A stretch of DNA of 6,583 nucleotides from Spirochaetota bacterium (GTDB taxonomy: Bacteria; Spirochaetota; JAGLSM01), in contig JAGLSM010000127.1 of NCBI GenBank assembly GCA_023135745.1, positions 1 to 6,583 on the forward strand, read 5' to 3'. The translations under genes were made by a program, and so were the position numbers. This document shows, piece after piece, positions 1 through 4,747 of this stretch (position 1 is its first letter; every line of letters starts with the position of its first letter). The notes below the pieces were generated by a model. It had not been told where the DNA came from, did not search any database, and saw only the letters and a program-made list of their open reading frames with translations.

Positions 1-36
1 AAATGACCCAATATCCAAATAAATTTGCTTCCAGAG

Positions 37-119
37 GCATGCTTCTTTGCTTAATTAATTAAATACGAGTTTGCATTTTCAAAAAAATGAGGTTCTGCAA
101 CAACATTCTTTAAATAATT
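37..119. repeat. Diverged copy 1 of an intergenic repeat
   Basis: This stretch aligns by eye with 1518-1592. Shared blocks, in order, are a GCAT start, a TTAATT-rich part, TTTTCAAAAAA, then AGGTT(C/G)TGCAAC and AAATAATT. The match is imperfect, with small indels. Both copies lead towards a palindrome with 23-bp arms, here 37 bases further on. No open reading frame of note is present; the longest forward one ends at 62 and would give only about 19 residues. Positions 1-36 hold nothing I can identify. The function is unknown; a decayed mobile-element end or a genome-wide intergenic repeat are both possible. Confidence 0.5.
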
Positions 120-156
120 TATTCAAAGATAAGGTCATCATTATGCCATTTCTATA

Positions 157-203
157 TTTGAGCTTTTTATCCCGATCTAATAGATCGGGATAAAAAGCTC
201 AAA
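157..203. repeat. Perfect 47-bp palindrome, 23-bp arms
   Basis: Positions 157-179 are the exact reverse complement of 181-203, with a single A at 180 as centre. The arm contains GAGCTTTTTATCCCGATCTA. As RNA it would fold into a very stable hairpin. It does not look like a standard intrinsic terminator: inside the arm the T-run comes before the GC core and the A-run after it, and no T-tract follows on either strand. It lies between the left edge and the possible promoter of the lipoprotein gene. It could insulate transcription, form a cruciform, or be part of the repeat module described at 37-119. Confidence 0.9.
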
Positions 204-214
204 GGACAATTCTC

Positions 215-243
215 TTGACTAAATGGAATTAAAAATTTACTGT
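215..243 (+). promoter_or_regulatory. Possible sigma70 promoter for the lipoprotein gene
   Basis: TTGACT (215-220) is followed after 17 bases by TACTGT (238-243). The -35 is close to consensus and the -10 is weak. A start near 250 would leave a leader of about 110 bases before the TTG codon. This is a sequence match only; such AT-rich DNA gives chance matches. Confidence 0.35.
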
Positions 244-261
244 TTTAAAACTTATTAGAAA

Positions 262-310
262 TATTTGAAAAAGTAGGAAAATCCCGAGAAATTATTTAAC
301 TTTTCAAATA
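262..310 (+). repeat. Inverted repeat in the lipoprotein leader
   Basis: TATTTGAAAA (262-271) is the exact reverse complement of TTTTCAAATA (301-310). Allowing one bulged A, the stem extends to about 12 pairs around a loop of roughly 24 bases. It would lie in the untranslated leader if transcription starts near 250. It may be a weak leader hairpin or chance pairing in AT-rich DNA. No known riboswitch core was recognised. Confidence 0.4.
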
Positions 311-346
311 CTGGCATCTGTCAATACCAACAACTAGTTTTAAGAT

Positions 347-350
347 GAGG
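347..350 (+). promoter_or_regulatory. Ribosome binding site that fixes a TTG start
   Basis: GAGG ends 8 bases before TTG at 359. The only nearby ATG (345-347) overlaps this site and runs into a stop after five codons, so TTG is the best initiation codon. The signal peptide begins directly at that codon, which supports the choice. Confidence 0.65.
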
Positions 351-358
351 ATTAAAGA

Positions 359-1285
359 TTGAAATTTAAATTCGTACTTATTATATCTGGCGTAATACTA
401 ACCGCATCATGTTCAAATGAACTGGACTTTCCAGGAAAGAATATACCATTTTCATATAAATACATTATTAAACATAAAAACAAAGATGTAGGCCGTCTTA
501 CTCTTTCATCCTATTTTACCGATAAAACCGGTCAAAACCAGATCGCGACAAAAGCTGTATATGTTTTTAAAAAATCCTACAATTTCCCGACTTATTCCGG
601 AAGAGACATCCTTAAATCGATTGTTGATTTTTCAAATACATGCATATATTATGAAACCAGATCCGGTGAACCTGTTAAAGCAACCTTTATAATCAAATCA
701 TCCCATAAATATACAAAGAACTATGAAAAAGTATTCAGAAGCAGACTCAAGTATGAATATGGCCGTCACCACGGCCCCAATGCGCCCGGAACCGATAAAT
801 ATGTAGAAGAAACATTTAAAATAACAAAGGCAAGCGAAGAAAAAAGCTTTCCAAATGAAACAATCAATATTTCCTTTGATAAAGGATCAACATCTATAAC
901 AACTTCATCAAGCTCTGCTAATACAAATACGAAATCCATGTCTTACGACAAATCACTTTCTCTCCCATTCCTGTTCAGGTATAAATTATCACAATTTATA
1001 AAAACGACACAAACCAACACTTCACTAAAACTTCTGCTGCCCGGGAATACCAAATTAACCGATGTAAAAATCAATGATAAAGAAAATATAAAAAAGAAAG
1101 TAAAATCAGCAAAAATTAAGAAAGAAAAGAAGAAAAAAATCTCCTACAACTCTTTTACTATATCTTTTGGAAATCTTAGAAAAATCCTGATAAAAATGGA
1201 TCTCGATAAAAAAATAATACCTGTAAATATCACCTACGACGAATGGTCAATATTGAGACTACCACCCAAAGAAAAGAAAAAATAA
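359..1285 (+). CDS. Putative lipoprotein, DUF3108-like at best
   Basis: This encodes a 308-residue protein of unknown function, probably exported and lipid-anchored. Residues 1-17 form a short basic then hydrophobic signal, ending in a relaxed lipobox (LTASC) with the modifiable cysteine at C18. The mature part starts with PFSYKYIIKHKNKDVGRLTL and ends near DLDKKIIPVNITYDEW. These resemble the opening and closing strands of DUF3108-type periplasmic beta proteins, but I hold that match only weakly. Residues 177-195 are rich in Ser, Thr and Asn. Residues 241-260 are very lysine-rich, and the C-terminus is lysine-rich too. The start is TTG, chosen from the GAGG site and the signal peptide. The gene stands alone between two repeat-rich gaps and ends in TAA. 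A 9-bp inverted repeat follows the stop but lacks a T-tract. Confidence 0.75.
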   Translation: MKFKFVLIISGVILTASCSNELDFPGKNIPFSYKYIIKHKNKDVGRLTLSSYFTDKTGQNQIATKAVYVFKKSYNFPTYSGRDILKSIVDFSNTCIYYETRSGEPVKATFIIKSSHKYTKNYEKVFRSRLKYEYGRHHGPNAPGTDKYVEETFKITKASEEKSFPNETINISFDKGSTSITTSSSSANTNTKSMSYDKSLSLPFLFRYKLSQFIKTTQTNTSLKLLLPGNTKLTDVKINDKENIKKKVKSAKIKKEKKKKISYNSFTISFGNLRKILIKMDLDKKIIPVNITYDEWSILRLPPKEKKK

Positions 1286-1323
1286 CAGCTTCCTGTCCTG
1301 ATAGATACCGGGAGCATGAGAAG

Positions 1324-1517
1324 CTGTTGCACAACCTGATAAACAAAATTTTACATGGATAAGTCTCTGTTGCACAACCTAAAAAACAAATTCCACATGT
1401 GAAAGTATCCGTTGTACAACCTAATTTTTTGAAAAAAATGTAAGATTATACTGTTTTATCAAAGGGATGTTGCAATACCTAACACTGATTTTTGAACAAA
1501 TTTACATCTGCAAAACC
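1324..1517. repeat. Four degenerate tandem units on GTTGCACAACCT
   Basis: Core copies lie at 1326-1337 and 1369-1380 (both GTTGCACAACCT), 1411-1422 (GTTGTACAACCT) and 1469-1480 (GTTGCAATACCT). The start-to-start distances are 43, 42 and 58 bases. Similarity extends beyond the core: each unit goes on with an A-rich part and a block near (A)ACAAATTTACATG or ATGTAAGAT. Units 1 and 2 are the most alike. Each core is a near-palindrome, GTTG-NN-CAAC, perfect in the third copy. There are no identical repeats with unique spacers, so this is not CRISPR. It begins about 40 bases after the lipoprotein stop. Its role is unknown; protein-binding sites or decayed transposon ends are the main ideas. Confidence 0.7.
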
Positions 1518-1577
1518 GCATCTTTTGGTTATTAATTCAATGCCATCGTGTTTTTCAAAAAATTAGGTTGTGCAACG
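1410..1577. repeat. Inverted pair of 27-bp ends, MITE-like 168 bp
   Basis: Positions 1410-1436, starting CGTTGTACAACCTAATTT, match the reverse complement of 1551-1577 at 26 of 27 bases; the only difference is GTA versus GCA. The interior of about 114 bases holds the fourth tandem unit and no gene. Such an arrangement resembles a small non-autonomous transposon or two oppositely placed copies of one binding site. I see no clear target-site duplication at the borders. It overlaps the tandem array and the second intergenic repeat. Confidence 0.65.
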
Positions 1578-1592
1578 ACCTTGCAAATAATT
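1518..1592. repeat. Diverged copy 2 of the intergenic repeat
   Basis: This is the partner of 37-119, with the same order of blocks: GCAT, TTATTAATTCAAT, TTTTTCAAAAAATTAGG, TTGTGCAACGACC and AAATAATT. It runs directly into the left arm of the second palindrome. Two copies flanking one gene, each leading to a palindrome, suggest a composite module rather than coincidence. Confidence 0.5.
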
Positions 1593-1643
1593 CAATTTTA
1601 GAGCATTTGTGCTGCAAGCTCAAATGCTCTAAAATTGAATTAT
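1587..1643. repeat. Palindrome with perfect 23-bp arms
   Basis: Positions 1587-1609 are the exact reverse complement of 1621-1643; the arm includes TTCAATTTTAGAGCATTTG. The 11-base centre can continue the stem through a T-T mismatch and a GCT/AGC pairing around a GCA loop. It ends 10 bases from the stop of the minus-strand gene, so it may end that gene's transcript. However, no clean T-tract follows on either strand, so it is not a textbook intrinsic terminator. The arm length equals that of the palindrome at 157-203, although the sequences are unrelated. Confidence 0.85.
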
Positions 1644-1653
1644 GAAAAATGTC

Positions 1654-2064
1654 TTATGGAGCATAACCAATAATAGGATAGTTTCTGTAACGGTAAATTT
1701 TCCAGGAACCTTTCCTTTTTCTGATATAATACTTTCGAAGAGACTTTATTTGTCCAGCTGTATGTGTTATTACAAAAAGTTTAACTTTGCCTTTGGATAT
1801 TTGACTTCTATAAAATGAGTATCGGATACCCTTCATATCTTTCAGCATTTTTGCCTTCTTGTTCCTGTCTTTCAGTGACTCTGAAAGTTTTTTTAACTCT
1901 CTGAAAACCTTTGAATCGGTAAAAGCACATGCCTCTTTTAACTGAAGTTTTGAAAGAAGGGTAAAGTACTTCTTAAAAACCGATATAGCTTCCTTTTTTC
2001 CATTTCCATGTATAAAACTCATAAAGAAAATCATTAAAAAAAGAATTAAACCTATTTTTTTCAT
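1654..2064 (-). CDS. Small secreted protein of unknown function
   Basis: This is a 136-residue protein with an N-terminal signal peptide: KK followed by a hydrophobic run to about residue 18, with probable cleavage around HG-NG. The mature part is strongly basic. It has an opening helix (KEAISVFKKYFTLLSKLQ), a charged middle and beta-like strands ending in GSWKIYRY. This order, helix first and a WKI-type last strand, recalls DUF4878/NTF2-like lipoproteins and secreted proteins, but no catalytic residues are evident and the family call is tentative. I start it at 2064, because GGAG at 2071-2074 sits 6 bases upstream. An ATG at 2076 would add four residues but would lose that site. The gene diverges from psd and has no obvious functional link to it. 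Confidence 0.7.
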   Translation of the reverse strand: MKKIGLILFLMIFFMSFIHGNGKKEAISVFKKYFTLLSKLQLKEACAFTDSKVFRELKKLSESLKDRNKKAKMLKDMKGIRYSFYRSQISKGKVKLFVITHTAGQIKSLRKYYIRKRKGSWKIYRYRNYPIIGYAP

Positions 2065-2070
2065 AACACT

Positions 2071-2074
2071 CTCC
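2071..2074 (-). promoter_or_regulatory. Ribosome binding site deciding the start at 2064
   Basis: On the minus strand GGAG (2074 to 2071) precedes ATG at 2064-2062 by 6 bases. The upstream in-frame ATG at 2076-2074 overlaps this site, so initiation at 2064 is preferred, and it places KK at the front of the signal peptide. Confidence 0.65.
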
Positions 2075-2091
2075 ATTATACGTTTATAAGC

Positions 2092-2198
2092 GGGTATTAA
2101 ATTAAAAGCAGAGAAGCCTTTAGATAATCCGCATTAAAATCAATATATACTAAAATGCAGTTATACGCAAGACCATTTCTACATTTAATTTAATACCC
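2092..2198. repeat. 15-bp inverted repeat between divergent genes
   Basis: GGGTATTAAATTAAA (2092-2106) is the exact reverse complement of TTTAATTTAATACCC (2184-2198). The outer span is 107 bases. It sits in the gap between the minus-strand gene and psd, and covers the candidate minus-strand promoter. It may be a pair of operator half-sites, a small inserted element, or a long-loop hairpin. I see no convincing target duplication. Confidence 0.65.
2142..2170 (-). promoter_or_regulatory. Possible promoter for the minus-strand gene
   Basis: Read on the minus strand, TTGCGT (2170-2165) is followed after 17 bases by TATATT (2147-2142). The -10 is good and the -35 is weak. It lies inside the 15-bp inverted repeat, so a protein bound there could control it. 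This is a pattern match only. Confidence 0.3.
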
Positions 2199-2216
2199 AT
2201 TAATAAAGACAAAATC

Positions 2217-2243
2217 CTGACAAATAAATCAATACTTTATAGT
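2217..2243 (+). promoter_or_regulatory. Possible promoter for psd-pssA
   Basis: CTGACA (2217-2222) is followed after 15 bases by TATAGT (2238-2243), with another -10-like TATAAC just downstream. The spacing is short, so the exact elements are uncertain. The leader before psd would be about 50 bases and is T-rich. Confidence 0.35.
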
Positions 2244-2298
2244 ATAACATATAGATTTTTTAATTTTCTTTTACTATGTATTAGCGTATTTTTTATGC

Positions 2299-2946
2299 AT
2301 GAAATTTTTTTCAAAATTTTTATCAGTTTTCATGGATGCCCTTGCCATTAATATTCTTTTATTAATGACAAGCATTCTCTTTCTTATTTCAGGTATTATT
2401 CATTTCGGTATACTTTTTGCGGTGATTTTTATTCTTGTTATGCTTTTTTTAAGAGATCCGGAAAGAAAAATACATAAAATTCAAGATGGAATACTTGCCT
2501 CGGCTGACGGTAAAATACATAAAATTACTTCCGGAACCCACCCTTCTTTTAAAGGCAGGGTTAATAAAGTATTAATATTCATGTCTCCGCTTGATGTTCA
2601 TAGAAACAGAGCACCTATAACAGGTAAAATAACCGCAATTGAATACATACCCGGTAAATTCAGCCCAGCTTATAAAAAAGGAATTGAAAACCTTAACGAA
2701 AAAAACAAAATTGAATTTTCTTCCGCCAGGTTAAAAGTTGTACTTACTCAAATCGCCGGGATTTTTGCCAGAAGAATAATCTGTAAAATAAAAAAAGGCG
2801 ATAAAATCACTCAAGGATCGCAATTCGGTTTGATTAAATTCGGCTCAGCAAATGAGCTTGTTTTTCCCGCCGGATACAAAGTCTGCGTTAAGAAAAATGA
2901 AATGGTTAAGGCCGGAATATCAATAATCGCAAGGAAATCAAAATGA
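2299..2946 (+). CDS. psd: Phosphatidylserine decarboxylase proenzyme, short (PSD-A) type
   Basis: The enzyme converts phosphatidylserine to phosphatidylethanolamine and CO2 at the inner membrane, using a pyruvoyl group made by self-cleavage. At 215 residues it has the length of the short PSD-A class. Residues 13-50 form one or two membrane segments, ending in the family's LRDPER. SADGK (69-72, D70) and SPLDVHRNRAP (96-106, H101) are the usual catalytic and self-cleavage motifs. GLIKFGS (177-183) places cleavage between G182 and S183, leaving a 33-residue alpha chain. The start at 2299 has no visible Shine-Dalgarno site. M12 (2332) is a possible alternative, also without one, and an in-frame stop at 2245 limits upstream extension. 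The stop overlaps the start of pssA (ATGA), so the two are translated together. The family identification is secure. Confidence 0.95.
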   Translation: MKFFSKFLSVFMDALAINILLLMTSILFLISGIIHFGILFAVIFILVMLFLRDPERKIHKIQDGILASADGKIHKITSGTHPSFKGRVNKVLIFMSPLDVHRNRAPITGKITAIEYIPGKFSPAYKKGIENLNEKNKIEFSSARLKVVLTQIAGIFARRIICKIKKGDKITQGSQFGLIKFGSANELVFPAGYKVCVKKNEMVKAGISIIARKSK

Positions 2947-3707
2947 GCGCAGCTTGGCTTCCTAATATACTCAGTTTATCCAATTTATTTTTTGGATTTT
3001 TATCCATACTGGCAGCGCTGCGCGGCCGCTTTGATATAGCCGCAATTCTAATATTCGCGGCTATGCTGATGGATATGTTTGACGGCAGACTTGCACGCCT
3101 CATAAAAGCTGAAAATCCAATGGGAAAACACCTGGATTCATTGGCCGATCTTCTATCTTTCGGAGTAGCTCCCGGCATAATCTTTTACGCGGCATTTTTA
3201 GGACAAAAGCCTATTTACAGCATTTGGCCGAATCCGGAAATGATCCCCAATTTTATTCATCTTGGTATTGGTACGCTGGCTTTTATCTTCCCGCTTTTTA
3301 CAGCTCTCCGCCTTGCAAAGTTCAATACCCTTGAATACGCCGACCATTTTGAAGGATGTCCTTCACCGGTAGCAGGAGGTACAGTCGTAGTTCTGATTTC
3401 GTTCCAGCAAATCCCGGGATTTTTTATTGACGGATTTCTAAAACCATTTAATATCCAGCTCCCGTATCAGATAATGATAGCCCTTTTTGTTATTATAGGG
3501 CTTTTAATGATATTAAAAGTCCGATTCACCAAAATTCAAAGAATTATATTAAATGCTTCAAGTTTTAAATCTCTTAAAGGCATAATATTAAACATTATGC
3601 TTTTTCTGGTTTTTATTCTGTTTTCAAAATTTTTTCTTATGATACTATCACTGCTCTATATAACAGTTTCTATAGTGAATCATGTTTTTGTTAAAAGAAA
3701 AGCTTAA
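2943..3707 (+). CDS. pssA: CDP-diacylglycerol--serine O-phosphatidyltransferase
   Basis: This membrane enzyme joins serine to CDP-diacylglycerol, giving phosphatidylserine and CMP; its product is the substrate of the adjacent Psd. The CDP-alcohol phosphatidyltransferase signature is complete: D47, G48, A51, R52, G61, D65 and D69, in the spacing DGxxAR-x8-GxxxDxxxD. Other type II PssA marks are PNILSLSNLFFG near the start, RLAKFN (123-128) and GCPSPVAGG (138-146). Several hydrophobic segments cover the protein, including two near the C-terminus (about 175-192 and 213-246). At 254 residues the length is normal. Its ATG overlaps the psd stop by the ATGA arrangement, with AAGGA (2931-2935) 7 bases upstream, so this start is well supported. 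No terminator was found after its TAA. Confidence 0.95.
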   Translation: MSAAWLPNILSLSNLFFGFLSILAALRGRFDIAAILIFAAMLMDMFDGRLARLIKAENPMGKHLDSLADLLSFGVAPGIIFYAAFLGQKPIYSIWPNPEMIPNFIHLGIGTLAFIFPLFTALRLAKFNTLEYADHFEGCPSPVAGGTVVVLISFQQIPGFFIDGFLKPFNIQLPYQIMIALFVIIGLLMILKVRFTKIQRIILNASSFKSLKGIILNIMLFLVFILFSKFFLMILSLLYITVSIVNHVFVKRKA

Positions 3708-3727
3708 TGGTGCTTATAAAAATTCTA

Positions 3728-3757
3728 TTGACAAAAGATAAAAATAACGTCTAAAAT
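3728..3757 (+). promoter_or_regulatory. Strong sigma70-type promoter
   Basis: TTGACA (3728-3733) matches consensus exactly and is followed after 18 bases by TAAAAT (3752-3757), five of six. The start would be near 3764, leaving a leader of about 60 bases. It begins about 20 bases after the pssA stop and gives the next two genes their own transcription even if read-through from psd-pssA occurs. It is the best promoter match in the window. Confidence 0.65.
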
Positions 3758-3826
3758 AATGTTATCAAAATCGTTGCGGCTGTAAAAAATATAGACTTCT
3801 GGTAAAAACCACAAAAAGGACTTAAA

Positions 3827-4729
3827 ATGCTTATAAATGAAATTCTTCCCATAATTAAAAATGTAATACAAGAGAGTAATAGAAATTTCAGCTTAGCCTA
3901 TATTGATAAAAACGCCTACCCTCATTCAAGTATAATGGGTTTCGCACATCTAAATAAAAATCTGTCTATTCTTATGGCGGCAAAAACCGATTCTAAAAAA
4001 GTTGAAGCAATTGGGCTCAACCCTAACGCAGAAGTAATATTCCAATCAAGAAACCGTAATTATATACTAAAACTTTACGGACAAATAAAACTGTCAAATT
4101 CACAAAAAACAATAGAAAAGATATTGCAGGCATATCCATTCCTTACTGATTATTTCGATCAGTCAGGTTCAAATATGATTTTAATTCAATTAAACACCAT
4201 GGCAATCGAAATGGAATTCAAAGAAGCAGGCAATAAATGGCATGAAAAACAAAGCTTCCTTGTTAATAACGGAGAATTAACCGAAGTTGATGCAATAGAA
4301 ATTGAAAAATCAGAAATTTCAAGTGAAGAAGGCATAATTTTTGGAACAAATCCTGACCGTCCTGTCATAGACATGGATCCTATAAAAAAAATGATCACAA
4401 GAAATCACGGAGAAATGCTAAACGCAATCACGGATAAAAACTTTGATGTATTAATGAAATACATATGTGATGACTTCATAAGCCATGATGGTCTTAACCA
4501 TACTGAGTATAAGAATACCAATTCTGATATGTTTGGAAATATCCCAATGATGAACGCGGAAACCAACTGGGGACTAAGAGACTTTGAAATGAACCATGAC
4601 GGCACAGTAACATGTCAATACTTTCATCAAATTACCCCAAGTAATTTGGATACTATTGCGGTTAAGGAAAAAGAAATATGGAAAAGAACTGATGATGAAT
4701 GGCTATTGTTTAAAACAAAAAAAATTTAG
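3827..4729 (+). CDS. Flavin split-barrel domain fused to an NTF2-like domain
   Basis: This is a 300-residue soluble protein of two parts with no signal peptide. Residues 1-140 resemble the pyridoxamine 5'-phosphate oxidase-like split barrel of the general-stress-protein-26 type: an opening helix, a strand with FSLAYIDKN, then LSILMAAKTDSKKVEAIGLN and a YGQIKLS strand. Members usually bind FMN or another flavin, but I cannot name a substrate and true PdxH activity is not implied. Residues 141-182 are an acidic linker. Residues 183-300 look like a SnoaL/NTF2-type alpha-beta cone: a helix with MLNAITDKNFDVLMKYICDDFISHDG, ending in EIWKRTDDEWLLFK. The start has AAGGA 6 bases upstream. The cyclase follows 18 bases after the TAG and in the same frame, so the two are probably co-transcribed. 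The flavin-domain call is moderate; binding residues are not certain. Confidence 0.75.
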   Translation: MLINEILPIIKNVIQESNRNFSLAYIDKNAYPHSSIMGFAHLNKNLSILMAAKTDSKKVEAIGLNPNAEVIFQSRNRNYILKLYGQIKLSNSQKTIEKILQAYPFLTDYFDQSGSNMILIQLNTMAIEMEFKEAGNKWHEKQSFLVNNGELTEVDAIEIEKSEISSEEGIIFGTNPDRPVIDMDPIKKMITRNHGEMLNAITDKNFDVLMKYICDDFISHDGLNHTEYKNTNSDMFGNIPMMNAETNWGLRDFEMNHDGTVTCQYFHQITPSNLDTIAVKEKEIWKRTDDEWLLFKTKKI

Positions 4730-4747
4730 ACAAGTGATTGTTTAAAA

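Noticed and set aside
157..203. Intrinsic terminator at the first palindrome
   Set aside because: No T-tract follows on either strand, and within the arms the T- and A-runs are in the opposite order to that of a bidirectional terminator.
71..203. Integron attC-like site
   Set aside because: The repeat has TGCAAC and GGTTG blocks and a nearby palindrome, but not the RYYYAAC/GTTRRRY pair in the right order, and no integrase gene is visible.
1284..1328. Terminator after the lipoprotein gene
   Set aside because: AACAGCTTC and GAAGCTGTT form a 9-bp inverted repeat, but the 27-base loop pairs poorly and no T-tract follows.
1354..1401. Short peptide of about 15 residues within the tandem repeats
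   Set aside because: It arises from repeat sequence (LLHNL read from the core), has no ribosome binding site, and the 43-base unit does not keep a reading frame.
1324..1480. CRISPR array
   Set aside because: The units are degenerate throughout, including the would-be spacers, the core is only about 12 bases, and no cas gene is present.
2075..2080. TATAAT -10 box on the minus strand
   Set aside because: It overlaps the ribosome binding site and would start transcription only a few bases before ATG 2064; no -35 is found at the right distance.
2906..3178. 90-residue minus-strand reading frame
   Set aside because: It lies opposite the psd end and the pssA catalytic motif, has no recognisable domain, and is explained as a shadow of pssA.
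4186..4605. Two minus-strand reading frames of 70 and 66 residues
   Set aside because: Both are antisense to the flavin/NTF2-like gene, with no ribosome binding site or family features.
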